A model generated the notes under the pieces. It did not search any database and was not told where the DNA came from. It saw only the letters and a program-made list of their open reading frames with translations. DNA of 64,000 nt from Cinclus cinclus (taxonomy: Eukaryota > Chordata > Aves > Passeriformes > Cinclidae): positions 6,076,001-6,140,000 of the forward strand of contig NC_085068.1 in the NCBI RefSeq assembly GCF_963662255.1. The letters run 5' to 3'. Positions 32,681 through 44,040 of the stretch are shown here, one piece after another (position 1 is the first letter of the stretch; every line of letters starts with the position of its first letter). The position numbers and the translations under genes are program-made.

Positions 32681-33892
32681 GAATATATAAGCTTAGAGAG
32701 GAGCTTTAGCACAGGATGAACTGTAACCCATGGATCCCAAGCTCCAAATCAAATCCAAAGGGGGTTTTTTTTCATAACTACTTGATCATATTCAAACCTG
32801 CATTTGGTTCAGGAGCTCACAGCCAGCCCTACCAAGCTACAGCCAGCAGGATACTTCATCCCCCAAGCAAACAGAAGTGTCCCAGGGAAACCAGCAGGGC
32901 CAGGCTCCTTATTGTGGATAAATCAGCTCTGTAAATCACGAGTGGCTCAGCTGAAATCACTGGTGCTGCTCTCCTGGGGAAGGAATGGATCAGAATCACC
33001 TATTCCAAGCAGTTCTCAAAATCAAAGTGTGTGACTGTATCAGTAGCCTGGAATTTCTCCTAATTAGCCCCAAATGTGGAACAGCTAATTACCTCGGCAA
33101 GGCAATAAGGGAGAGATGGCAGAAATTGAATGTAAGGTATGTGGAGAAACATGAACAGCAAACAAGTTCCACACACAGATAGGGACTGATGTGTAGCAGG
33201 CATTAAATAATAGCCATAAACTTTTATGCCTGGACATGAATCACAATATTATTTCTTTCCAACTGATGCTCACAGTAGAGGTGTGTGATGTTTTCCACTC
33301 TCGATGATGTAAAAATGGCTCCTAAAATTAGCATGGAACAGGGTTTGTTGAGTAAATATCCTGCAAATGTGTGCTGGTGCAAATTTGGGACACAGATTTA
33401 TGAATCTTTTGAGCCTACTTGACTGCAAAGGCTTTAAAACCAGCTGGAGAAACACTGTGAAACCCACAAGCTGAGGAACTCACCAATACAGGTGCTCACT
33501 TTAGGGTCAATGTCCCTCCTGCCACCTACAAAATGATAAAATTTGGGATCTGTGAATGTGTTTGAGGATAAAGACACCCATATAATCCTGAGGTCACAGT
33601 GCCAGGAAACCAGGTTCCTTGTTAATCCTCACAAGAGAAAGTGCTTGAGGATTCTGCTGTTTATTCAAGCAAACAAACTTAATAAATCCTGTTAAAGTGT
33701 TACCAAGAGTTTTGCTGCTCTGCTTGAGATTCATCCCCTCCAGTCGGAATGCTGGCTAAGGAGAGGAAGTGCCATTAACTAATGCAGAAAATAAATCCTG
33801 CTTTATTCCCAACAAATGTGACTCCTCAACATTCCCAACAACAACAAACCATAAGTTTGAATGATGCCATAACAACAAAGCCAACACAGAGA
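32681..33892. other. Unique non-coding stretch
   Basis: Single-copy AT-rich DNA. 'cagctaattacctcggcaag' at about 33082 is an isolated homeodomain-type word. No gene was recognised. Confidence 0.58.
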
Positions 33893-33952
33893 CATTGCAC
33901 TCGATGATCCTTGTGAGTCCTTTCCAGCACAGGATATTCAGGATATTTTATG
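33893..33952 (+). mobile_element. CR1 LINE 3' terminus (very short)
   Basis: About 60 bp matching the CR1 tail: 'cactcgatgatccttgtgag', 'tcctttccagcacaggatat', ending 'ttcaggatattttatg'. It is the first of three same-strand CR1 pieces within 1.2 kb. Confidence 0.75.
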
Positions 33953-34084
33953 AAACTTTCCACTGGCAAAATGCAGCAATTAAATGGTAATAACTACCTG
34001 GATACATCTTCCTTCCTGAATTAATCTAGAGGCTTTTGAAAAGCACATCCTGAGGTTAATTGCATGGCTAATTAATGTGTCTGA
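33953..34084. other. Short unique spacer
   Basis: AT-rich spacer between two CR1 pieces; nothing recognised. Confidence 0.5.
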
Positions 34085-34240
34085 CACACAGGTCAGGTCC
34101 TGGCACAGGGTGCCCAGACAAGCTGTAGCTGCCCCATCCCTGGAAGTGTCCAAGGCCAGGTTGAGGCTTGGAGCACCCTGGGATGTCCCTGCTCATGGCA
34201 GGGGATGGAATGAGATGATCTTTAATGTCACCAGTCTGAT
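34085..34240 (+). mobile_element. CR1 LINE 3' fragment
   Basis: Sense CR1 tail: 'gctgccccatccctggaagt', 'gtccaaggccaggttgaggc', 'ttggagcaccctgggatgtc', 'gctcatggcaggggatggaa' and 'gagatgatctttaatgtcac'. The terminal octamers are lost. Confidence 0.9.
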
Positions 34241-34829
34241 AAGAGGGAAACTCCCAACACTTGTAGCCATTGGAGTGTCCCTGATTTGAAATTATGCTGA
34301 AATATTTCAATTAGCAGTGCTGAAAAGGGTCGATTTGTGCTTCCAGAGGTGCTATTCTATTTCTCCCCAGTTCCATCAATGTTTCAGAAACTCATTTCTT
34401 GAGGAAATCCTTAGTCAAAATTCACAGCACAACCTGAGCCTGAAAGTTTCCTGCGCTGGAAGACACCATCCCTGCAGTGCCTCAGGTTTTCCCTGTGAAG
34501 TGACTGGCTGGAAATTTCTGTTGTAGCCCAGAAGGTCACTGCCCACCCTCCAGTCAGACTGGGAGCAGCCAAACCCCAGCTCTGCTCCACACCCTGGTTC
34601 TCACCCCTTGGCCAGCTCTGCCCAGGGAGAAGCCACAGCCTGGCCACGGCTGGCCCCCATTCCCCAGGCCCTGGCAGCAATTTGAGCTGCCACACAAAAT
34701 CCTGGGCTTTCCCTTCCCCTTCTGTGCCTTTTGGAGCCTGCATTTCCACGGGATGGAGGGGACCTGGTGCAGTTCCCACCTGAGCCATTCCTTGGAGCCA
34801 CCTCCCCTTGCTCTGAGGAAGGGAATTCC
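34241..34829. other. Unique or CR1-derived stretch
   Basis: The first half is unrecognised. From about 34520 the sequence is GC-rich and may be the diverged upstream part of the following CR1 element. Reverse frames of up to 125 codons have no known domain. Confidence 0.45.
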
Positions 34830-35065
34830 TGTGCTGACCTGTCAGACCACCTGGAGCTGTGTCTGGGGAGGTTTTGGTTGAATTTTAGGAAAAGCTTCTT
34901 CCCCCAGAGGGTGCTGGGGCACTGCCCAGGCTCCCCAGGGAATGGGCACAGCCCCAGGAGCTCCAGGACATTTGGACAGCGTTCTCAGGGTGCGATTTTT
35001 GGGGTCTCTGGGCAGGGCCAGGGGTTGAATTGATGATACCCGTGGCTCCTTTCCCATTCGGGTGA
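34830..35065 (+). mobile_element. CR1 LINE fragment
   Basis: Sense CR1: 'gaattttaggaaaagcttct', 'tcccccagagggtgctgggg', 'cactgcccaggctccccagg', 'gaatgggcacagccccagga', 'gctccaggacatttggacag' and 'gatttttggggtctctgggc'. It has the same word order as the antisense piece at 5230-5480. Confidence 0.88.
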
Positions 35066-35489
35066 TTCTGAGTCTCTCCTTGTCATCCACATCCCAACAT
35101 TGTCTCTTCATCCCAGCTTGAAGGAATTAATTCTGAAAGCCAGGCTGACACAGCAATCCCCTGAGCTTCTGCAGAGGGGAAGAGGCACAAAAGAACCAGA
35201 ATGTTCCTTTTCCCTGAGATAATTCACAAAAAGAGAGCAGAGAGGGGCATCCCAAGAGCTCCATTCACAATACCCAGTTTGTTCCCTCCTGGATTTCCAG
35301 GCCTGTGCCTGGGTGGGAGTCTCCACGTGAATAAACTGAGCCCAGGGAGAATTTCAACTTAAAGAGAGAAAAATCCTCTAAGCAGGCACTTTGCCTTTGG
35401 AGATGGGCAGCCCTCCTTCAGGGGGGAAAACTACTGTGTGAATTGGCCCTAAAATTTCATTTTCCCTTTAAAACAAATCCCTGTGCTAG
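35066..35489. other. Unique non-coding stretch
   Basis: Nothing recognised. Confidence 0.6.
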
Positions 35490-35870
35490 CATTTTAAGCA
35501 GGCCCTGTAGTGATTTACAACACGGAGTGACATTTCAGAAAAAAAGATAATGTGGGTAATGAATTATTTGCTGATCCAAACGAACAATTGGACATACCTA
35601 CTTTTGGTGGATTTAATCTTTGCCGAGGCGTTAGCTGGCAAGCATGAAATATCACTTTTCGGGGGCATTCTGGTGCATTTATGCAGGGTACAATTACACG
35701 AGGCAGCTTTATGACACATTGACTCGGCCGAGTGTGATGCAATGTAATACAACCAAAGTAACACGAGCTTTTAAATGCAACATGATGGCCAAAAAAAAAA
35801 AAAAAAAAAAAAAAAAATCCATCTCGGATCTGATCTTTGTTTCATTTCAGATGCCAACTGTTATAATTCA
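35490..35870. promoter_or_regulatory. Candidate conserved non-coding element (one of the strongest)
   Basis: An AT-rich block that keeps about eight CpGs. Words include 'ggtaatgaattatttgctg', 'gaacaattggacatacc', 'gatttaatctttgccgaggc', 'gtgcatttatgcagggtac' and 'caattacacgaggcag', plus the 12-bp perfect palindrome ACTCGGCCGAGT (35722-35733). Then come 'gtgatgcaatgtaatac' and 'gcttttaaatgcaac'. A 27-A run at 35791-35817 interrupts it. A 136-codon forward frame overlaps but contains the poly(A)-encoded lysine run and no domain. Confidence 0.5.
35791..35817. repeat. Poly(A) run, 27 bases
   Basis: Uninterrupted A27 at the edge of a conserved-looking block. There is no LINE or processed pseudogene upstream to explain it as a retrotransposon tail. 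Confidence 0.97.
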
Positions 35871-36479
35871 CAGGGAGCCAAGCCCTGCTGGCTCTGCTCA
35901 CCTGAGCAGCTCTGTCAAAGCCAGAGGGATGTGCCCTCATCAAGGAGGAATCATCACTCAAAGAGGGGTGAAAACAAGGGGCTCAGTTAGTTGCAATAAC
36001 CAGGTTGCATCCTCTGGGACACAAAGAATTGAGCTGCAGTTCACAGAGGGTTAAAAAGTGCCATGTTCAGAGCTGGCACAAAGGGTGCTGCACTCCTGAG
36101 CTCTGTTTGAAAGGCAGGAGTTTGCTCCTCTCGCTGTCCTGTGCCTGCATTGAGGAGGGGTTTGGGATGTGCTGGCTTTCCCTGATCTATTCCTGCTCAA
36201 CAAGCTCGTCAGAGAAGATTTTACCCCACCCCTGATAACAAGCAGCGCCTGATAACACATTTCAGCACTTTCCCACCAGCACTGCCCCGGGCCTGAGTGG
36301 GAATGGTCAAAGCCAAGGCAGACACAGGGAGAGGAGATGAATTTGTTCCTTTTTCCTGTCTCCCTGCATTTGTTTCCCATCCTGTGAGGTATTTCAGCTC
36401 TGCCCATCAGGGCCGGACAGTAGACAGAAATGCGTCCCTTCCAATTCCAATCCTGATCCTGGGATATTTCCAACCCTCT
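35871..36479. other. Unique non-coding stretch
   Basis: Overlapping frames of up to 140 codons on both strands, without a recognisable domain. No repeat recognised. Confidence 0.55.
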
Positions 36480-36690
36480 CCATATCCCTGATAGATAATG
36501 GTTTAATAAGCGATCTGTTTTTTATTTAAAGGGTCGGTAGTAAAACCCAGATCACATTTCTCACTTGGTGGGTTAAAAAACCGCTTACGCTCATTTCTGC
36601 AATGTAAAACGACACTATATCAAATCAAACATTTCCAGATGTGGCCAGCTTGTGGATGGAAGTGCGAGAGAAGCGAGCAGTCATGGACAG
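36480..36690. promoter_or_regulatory. Candidate conserved non-coding element
   Basis: Contains a tandem GATAGATAAT (36490-36499), 'ggtttaataagcgatctg', 'aagggtcggtagtaaaac', 'ccgcttacgctcatttctgc', 'gtaaaacgacactatatc' and 'aagtgcgagagaagcgagc'. There are about eight CpGs in 200 bp of otherwise AT-rich, repeat-free DNA. Confidence 0.45.
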
Positions 36691-38799
36691 GGTTTCCCAG
36701 GTTTTTTTAACAGGATTGGAACCCCACCTACTGGCAGAGAGGGTTATTGTGATGGCAAGGCAAGAACTCACTAAAAACTACACGCTTGCAGTGAGATCCT
36801 AAATATTTATTGATTTCCAAACAGGCTGAGCATCACTCAAGTCAATATGGGCACCTCAGTGCTTGAAATTTATAAAAACTCGTATCTTAAGAACGTCCTA
36901 AATTCCAGCTGCAGTGACAGACACAAAGAAAAGCACAAACACCACTTTAAAGCTGATAGGTGTTGTCAACACTTATGGTACTTTCGACAAATTCTGTGTT
37001 AGTTAATTACCTTGGTTTTAATTTGGATAATGTGGGTCAAATCAGCTTTACATAGATCTTGTTTAGCTAATGATCCTAAAAGTCTTTAGTTTTATATTTT
37101 AGTTTTATATTCTAGGAAGGCAGAAGGATGAAATAAATGATATCCCTCTATGTTATATCTGTCATGGCAGATCAAAATTTAAGACAGAAATTAAGCAGGA
37201 TGGAAAAATCTCTTTCTAAGTGCCCACTCCTGAATTAGACAACTTAGAAAGGAAAAGTCCTTATATTTCACATAGAATTAGCTAAAGAACACCCCATCAC
37301 TTCCTCTTCCACAACTTTCCATAAAAACAAAAATGAATAAACCCATTCTTGGAGACCGTTTCTGGAATCTTAGGTCTTGCTAAAACAGCTCAATTAGCAG
37401 CCTAAAAATTTACGTTTTAACACATTTCAAAGCCAGATAAGTTTAAAGAAAATAAGAGTTTCACGGAGAGCAATTTTCTAGCACTAGAAAGCAATGTTTT
37501 AACATTCCCAAACGAGAAAATTTCTACTTGCAGCCAGAGCACCAGAGCCCATTCCAAAAGCAGAAAGTCTTCAGCTCGTGTTGCTCCATGGCTGCTGTTT
37601 TATTTGCATCAATCCCAAATGCCCCAGGTTTGATTTCACCACACAACAAAATGTTGCAACAAAGAGAGCAAGGACAGGGTGATACAAAAAAAAAAAAAGT
37701 CACCCATTTCCAAAGGGACTCGGAAAAAACACTCTGGCTCTCTAGGGCATAACCAAAGTATTCCACGTTTTTAGGGGGGAGCAGAACAGTAAAAAGCTTT
37801 TAAGAGTTACAGGCATGCTGGGAGATGTGCAATTTTATCCTTGGCATGACCTTAAAAAAGGAGGAGTTCCTGTAAGGTTTAACCCTGAATCCCCATTGAA
37901 TACACAGAAAGGTGCCCAGTTCTGAGCACAGTATGGAATGGGAGCAGCTCCCTGACAGCTCCCTCTGTTACTGTCATCCCTTCTGAGGAGAGAATCCAGA
38001 TCTGTCTGCCACTGGAATGGCACAGAAGGAAAAAGTCCTGATGAAAGAAGAGAAATTGGGCTATTTGTGGCAGCTGGAATATGAACCAGGCATGTCCAAA
38101 TATGAAGAAAAACAAGTCTCTGTCCTGGGACAAAGTGCTGAGAAAGAGAAGAGGTTTCCACTAATCAGAAAGACCTGGAAAGATTTTCCTTGCTGAATTG
38201 ACAGTAAAAAAGATAAATTAAAGCATCAGCTGTTTGGATGGGGCTGAGGTAGAGCCACCCCTCCCCTCCATCAGAAGGGAAAATGAGATGCTCAAGCTCA
38301 GAGGAAAATGCCAGCCCCTGAGAGTTTCTGCTGCATCTGGAGAAAAGAATCCTTTTAAAAGTTGCATTTCCAGCATGCTTGGAATGGAATGGCAAACAGG
38401 GAATAGTTATACCTGGCCAGAGAGAGGACACAGCAGGTGCCATCTGCCACGGGGGCACTGTACCAACCCTCCTCTGCCCTCCTGGGAGCCCAAGCAGCTG
38501 GACTGAGCTAAACAGAGCTTGTTCTGCATTAAAAAAAAAAAAAAAGGAGTTTGCATCAGCACTGGCTCTGCTTGTGCTGCTATCTCCTGTGATCAAAGAA
38601 TGGAAACAGCTGCATGTCTCAGCTCCCTGGCAATAAAAGCTGCAGCAGATCTGCTGTGTCCCCAGCCTGGGGAAGGAGCAGCCACAGACTGGGAGAGGGA
38701 GAAGCCAGCCAACACCCAGGCTGTGTTTAGCCACACTCCACAACCCCCTAAACTGCAATCTCTTAAGTGCCACTTACTCAATTAATCCAAGCTCTTCTA
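36691..38799. other. Unique non-coding stretch
   Basis: 36.78-37.5 kb is very AT-rich, with a 13-bp direct repeat AGTTTTATATTTT / AGTTTTATATTCT near 37089-37114. A runs lie at 37686-37698 and 38530-38544. A 202-codon reverse frame at 38165-38773 has no recognisable domain and is overlapped by forward frames. A sequence CCACCTACTGGCAG at about 36725 loosely resembles a CTCF site. Confidence 0.52.
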
Positions 38800-39130
38800 C
38801 TTTAAAAGCCAAGCTGTAACATATTTAAACAGCTCCAAACCCCCACCCAACAAGCCCTGCTCCGTATCTGATCCATCAGCTGCAGCAGTGACTGTGCATT
38901 AACTAAGAAAGCCCAAGGTTTGATTAACGCTTCCGCTGCCACTTTGCTGCTGCCGCTGCTCATTCCTGCTGGAATCCCGCTAAGGCTGCAATTTCTCAGC
39001 TTTTTTTAGTAGGGTGGATCTCATCTCAGTAGGGACTGTCTTTTGGACCAGCTCCTAGAACATCCTTGCAGCAGCTATAGTAACTATTTTTATAGGCAAG
39101 TTTTATTAGGAAAGTATTTTAAATGGCCTT
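38800..39130. promoter_or_regulatory. Candidate conserved non-coding element
   Basis: Contains 'ggtttgattaacgcttccgc', 'gactgtgcattaactaag', 'aatcccgctaaggctgc' and 'gctgctgccgctgctc', with CpGs kept and no interspersed repeat. Confidence 0.35.
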
Positions 39131-40534
39131 TGAATGCAATTTAGCAGCTGGAAATGAGGCAGTTTGCCAGCATCATGTGAGCAGACAAGCTGTGGAGCAC
39201 CAACAAGTGCTACCAGAGATCCTCAGTCCTCTCCAGGCTGGCCTTGAAAACCCACGAGAGTTCAATGAGCCAGAGGTGCCCTTAGACTGCAAATGCCTGA
39301 AAGGCTGAGCTCTGCTGTTCCCAGGCCCCTCACTAGAAAAGGCCCTAATTTTGGAGGCCTAAAGGACATATTTAGAGCTAAAATAGGTCTGGAAGTGATG
39401 GTTTAATCACACAGTGGATGTCAGCTCACTGTAAGTACGTGCGAGGACATCAGCAGCACCGCTTGGATTTCTCACGCGTGTGGAAAAGGAGTGTGAGTTC
39501 AATGCTTGTTCCTCAACAAATAATCCAGGGTATAAAATGAAGTGGCCCAAACACACAGGGCCCAACACATTCACCTTGTGCCATAAGAAGAAGCAGGAAA
39601 AGGTCTGGATTTGGAAAAGTGCTGAGCGGACACAACGCCCCGGCGCTTCAGCCATGACAAGAAACCAGATTGGCATCACTGGGAGCAATCAGATGTCTGA
39701 GAAAGCAAAAAAACAAAGCTTGAAAGAGCTGGAGACCCGGTTCCAGTCTCAAGCCATACTGGCACAGTCGCGTGGGGAGTTACTGTGGTTTCAGCTCATG
39801 CACACAGGAGTGGGAAGTGGCCTCCAGTACGAGCACACGTTGAGGGAAAAGGCAGCTTTGCTTTTAGACATGACTCTAATTGTACAATCTGAGAGTCAGT
39901 TAAGCTTTGCTTTCTCAATATCTCCTTCCAAATAAAGGCTCAGCTTGTGTGCTAGGCATTTTTTAAAAAAATAAAATCAAACAAAATCATACATTTGGCA
40001 GGTCCTGGGCATTCCTGCTACTAAATTGTTCTGTACTTTATGCAAAATCGCAGTGTATTAAATAAAGAGAAGCGGAGTAGCCCCTTTGACCAGTGTCCAA
40101 GTGTTTAGAACTGCTAAATGTGAGTTTCTCCCGTGTTTACATGTGGAATGGAACACAGCCACTCAACCACAAAATGTTCCCAAAGCAAACATCCAAAACC
40201 TGGTTGCTGGCAAGGGACGCTGACAGACTCGCCTGAAACCAGTCATTCACAGGATGCCAAAACAACAGATTACCACTGGGAAGGAGTGAGCCAGGTTATT
40301 TTCTTACCTCCAGGGAAGAGGCCATGGCAAGTGACAGGAAGCAGTGACTGGCAAAGCGGAGTGTGGGCTCGGGGGGTTTAAACTGCACGGAGAAAGGAGG
40401 TCAGTGTTACTCCAGATGTGCTGAAGAGTGACCATGGACACAGAAAGGTCCCCACGCGCCAAGGGTGTGTGTCAACCTCCTCAAGTGGAGGGTGAATATT
40501 CTGCTAAGTCAAGGCCGGTTAAGCAAGAAAATCA
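39131..40534. other. Unique non-coding stretch
   Basis: A 151-codon forward frame at 39480-39935 is the least repeat-like long frame in the window, but it contains no domain I recognise and has no detectable partner exons. The remainder is unrecognised. Confidence 0.5.
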
Positions 40535-40830
40535 GAGCGTGGGGTGGGCTGGACAGACCCTTAAAGCTCATCCAGTCCCTACCCTGGGCAGGGACACCCT
40601 CCACTCTCCCAGGGTGCTCCAAGCCCCATCCAACCTGGCCTTGGACACCTCCAGGAATGGGGGCAGCCACAGGCTGCTCTGTTCCAGGTGTCCTCTCGCT
40701 CCAGTTCCTGGTGAACTGTCCCTCTCCATCCTCCCTGTAGCCCCTTCAGGTCCCGGAAGGTTCAGAGAGGTCTCCACACAATCTCCTCCAGGCTGAGCAG
40801 CCACAGCATTCCCAGGCTGGATAAAGATGC
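40535..40830 (-). mobile_element. CR1 LINE 3' fragment
   Basis: Antisense CR1: 'cccttaaagctcatccagtc', 'ccctgggcagggacaccctc', 'ccagggtgctccaagcccca', 'tccaacctggccttggacac', 'ctccaggaatgggggcagcc' and 'cagaggtctccacacaatct', ending 'ctccaggctgagcagcc'. It extends further 5' than most copies in the window. Confidence 0.93.
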
Positions 40831-42514
40831 AAAGCAGCAGAAGGAAAGGCAAACAGAGACTCCAGCAGGACACAGCAACTCCAGATGTTTGTCAGGGGGG
40901 AAGGTGGGATCAGGAGGTGACCTGTGTTCCCTCAAATACAGGCCCGTGGTTTTGTGACAGCCCATATTTGTCTGCCCCTGGATCGTGTCACTGTGGGTCT
41001 GTGCTTATTCAGATAAATGGAAATACACCCTTGAAGCTGGCACACGATGGAGAGAACATAACAACGTGCTGAGATCACCCTCTGGGATGTTGCAAGAAGG
41101 GAGAAATCTATGAAACAGGGCAAGAAATTACATCCCTGCAAAAAATGTAAGCAATAGCTTGGGACACAGCTGGGATGAATCTTTCCAAGGTTCTTCCAGG
41201 ATCCTTCCAAGGTCCTTCAAGGACCCTACAAGGAGCACAAGTTTTAGGGTGACTTCAGGAAACTGCTCTGTGTTGAGAGATCCACCTGCCCCTCTTGCAC
41301 GTTCCAAACTTTTCCCAGACCTGCACGACCCATGCACCACAGGAGCTCTCTCCTGCCTCCCAAAACAAGGTCAAGGCCAATTTTTGCCACCTCCAAGTTC
41401 AAGCCCTGCTCTGACCCTGCACACCTGAGCCTTGCAGCTGGCAGCAGCAGCCTGGGGTGAGCCCTGTGCCACGTTCCACCCCTCACCCTGCCCCTGTCCC
41501 CTCTGAGAGCTGGGCCATTGCTAACAAAGCACCAAATACCAGCCAGGTTTCCTTTCCTCCCGCATGTTAACACCTCCCCACAAGCTGAGTGATCCCTGCA
41601 CGCTCCAAATTCGTGTTTTTATTCCGGCTGTGCATTGACACCTTGTTGCCTGAGCCGTGTTGATGGGTTGCAGGTGCCCCTTGCTATGAAACTGGCCAAC
41701 AACCCACTCACAAATTTGCTCCACTTGTTAATATTAAAATCATATGGCCAATGCCTCCCCTAAATTGGTTCAGGCTTGAGGTACTGCTGCTTCACAGTAG
41801 GAAGAGTGTTCCAACAAGCTTTCTGCAGGCCCTGCTATTTATGGTAAACACTCCACTTTGTTGAAATAACATAAAATTTTGAGATAAACCCATTCTAGAC
41901 AAGGGAATGTTAAAGTGCCACCGTCTCTGCTTTGCAGCTTTGCAATAACTTGTGTTTGCAGCTGCCTCGTGGGGCTGGGGAAGACCTGAGCACCACATGT
42001 TCTCTGCTTAGCACTTGGAATCCAGGGAAATTTCTTCATTTTCTGGCTTTACCAGGTTATGAGGTTGTCTGGACAATGTCAGGCAGGGTTCTGCCTCTGC
42101 GTTTGGGACAGTGTGAACTCTGTGGGACCAAGACTGCAAAGAGTGGTGGAAATTTTGCAAGGTAGACCAGTTTAGGTTCTGAAGATTTACTGCTTGCTGA
42201 GCCTGGAAAGGTGGAGGGGAATATTTGCTGGTGCCCTTGCATTTATTTAGCAAAGGAGAGAGGGAAACACTCTTTAAAGTGTAATTTTGGGCTAAACTTT
42301 TGTATGGATTGGCTAAAGAAAGAGTGATCATTCCATTCTCCAGCATTCATTTACAGGTCCCAGTTATGATCTCTGGGGAGTTCAGCCACCATCAAAATAA
42401 AACCAAAGCACCTTAGAAGCCCTCAAAGACAACACATTATCCCAAACACTCCTGATGTGCTTGCACTCCTTTCATACTTTGTTGTCTGCAAAATATTTTA
42501 ACAGGTGGACTGGC
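40831..42514. other. Unique non-coding stretch
   Basis: An irregular CCAAGGTTCTTCCAGGATCC-type repetition lies at 41185-41235. No gene, RNA or interspersed repeat was recognised. Confidence 0.55.
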
Positions 42515-42700
42515 AACAGTGCCGGAAGCGATTTGAACCCAGAATTTTTTAGGTATTTCAGGAGATAAGCACCAGGCTGGGCTCCATTACCCTGCAGTGA
42601 CACAGAGAGCTGGAGTTGTTATAGAAACTGAGTCACTTGCCAGAGATGCAGGCAGGAAACATGGTCACTGTAAGAGCCAGAGCACCCAGCCAGACCTGAG
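42515..42700 (-). mobile_element. Possible ancient SINE (tRNA-derived) remnant
   Basis: 'gatttgaaccca' is the reverse complement of a pol III B-box-like GGTTCAAATC, followed downstream by 'gagtcacttgccagagatgc', reminiscent of antisense MIR. The arrangement is looser than at 15.8 kb. Cloverleaf pairing is not evident, so it is not a functional tRNA. Confidence 0.28.
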
Positions 42701-43854
42701 GAATTTGCCTATTTTCTGCCAACTCCTCGCATGGAACAGAAAAACAAAGTAACATGAAACATGGCCCTGGGTGCTGGCACAGGCTTAGACAGGAGACCTT
42801 GCCAGCCAAGGCTGTTTCCTTCCTCTAACAAGGTGACCACCCTATTTTTTGATCATGAAAATAGGTGCCTTTGCTGTACAGGCTGATTTTGCAGGTTTGT
42901 GGTCACCCCAGTTATGGTCAGAGATAAATAAAAGCAAATAAAAACGACGGAATTACCCCTGTTCTCTACCAAGAATTCCAATGAGAAAAGGTTTAGGGAA
43001 ATAACCTGTGGAACAGAGCTCAGCTGGCCCCAGAACATCATTTATGATCTGCCATGGCTACTGTAAATCCATGGAGCTGGAGCCACGCTGTGGTTGTGAG
43101 TGTCAGTGAAAGGCATCCGAAATCTGTGAGATATTCCTGGAAATCCTATTTACATGTCAAAATTAACAAAAAAAAAAATTTAAAAAAAAAAAAAAAAGAA
43201 AAAACAACTGGAAGCATGTGTGATTCTGCAACTAATAGATACTTTAGAAAGAGAAGTGTACATGGCATCTTTATCTGCTTATTAAAATAATTGCTTGGAA
43301 TGTGTTCCAAAGAATGACTGACACTGACTGTTCCAGGATATCCCATTAATCCCTCACAGAAGAACCTGTGGCTTCCCTCCACGAGCACATTCTTCCAAGC
43401 TTTGACTGAGATTGCTTCCATCTACATTTTAGACATTCAAGTTAGGAGCAGATACATTTAAAGGTCACAAATTTACTGTCTGCTGGCAGCAGAGTTGGGG
43501 ATCTCATTTGGGATGAGTTCAGCCCTGGATTCAGGGAGCTGTTTGACCTCTAAATGCCAGGCAGCAAAGCAAAGGGAGAATTTGAGAAGCAGAATCATTA
43601 TCAGAATAAATCAGCTCAATGCTGAGCTGCTACTAACACTGTAAAACAAATGTGAGCATCTTCCAGGGGGATTTTCCCAGAATAATGGCATGCTTTGGCC
43701 TTGCACTGCTCATGAAGGCCACCCCAGAAGTTGGTGGTTTACGGTAGTTGAAGTGGGATTAGCCCTCATGAAAGACTCAGGAATACTTTTTCTCAGTGAA
43801 AGTTTACAATAATATTTTAAAGACTCTCAACCAACACCCACACTTAAGCTTTGA
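42701..43854. other. Unique non-coding stretch
   Basis: An A-rich low-complexity tract spans about 43169-43202. Nothing else was recognised. Confidence 0.6.
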
Positions 43855-44040
43855 AAACAGATAATGCGTTTTTAATGGGATTGCGCATCTGACAAGGAAT
43901 TTGACTAATTCCTCTGATAGCAGACAGCTTCCTCCCCATAATTCATCTCAAGAGGATCAAAAATCAAAACACTCCCTGCCATCTTTGGAATGGCCCCCTC
44001 CGCCCCGGCCGCCTGGAAAGGATCAGATCAATTCCAGCAA
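43855..44040. promoter_or_regulatory. Candidate conserved non-coding element
   Basis: Contains 'cagataatgcgtttttaatg', 'ggattgcgcatctgac', 'gactaattcctctgatag' and 'cccataattcatctc', with retained CpGs. Repeat-free. Confidence 0.35.

Noticed and set aside
36725..36738. CTCF site CCACCTACTGGCAG
   Set aside because: It mismatches a core position of the usual CTCF consensus, so it is too weak to annotate.
38165..38773. 202-codon reverse frame
   Set aside because: No recognisable domain, overlapped by forward frames, and contains a homopolymer-encoded phenylalanine run.
39480..39935. 151-codon forward frame
   Set aside because: The least repeat-like long frame, but I see no known domain, partner exon or promoter. 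It would need transcript evidence.
42515..42560. Possible tRNA gene from a B-box-like GGTTCAAATC on the minus strand
   Set aside because: No cloverleaf-compatible acceptor or anticodon arms could be found; better read as an old SINE piece.
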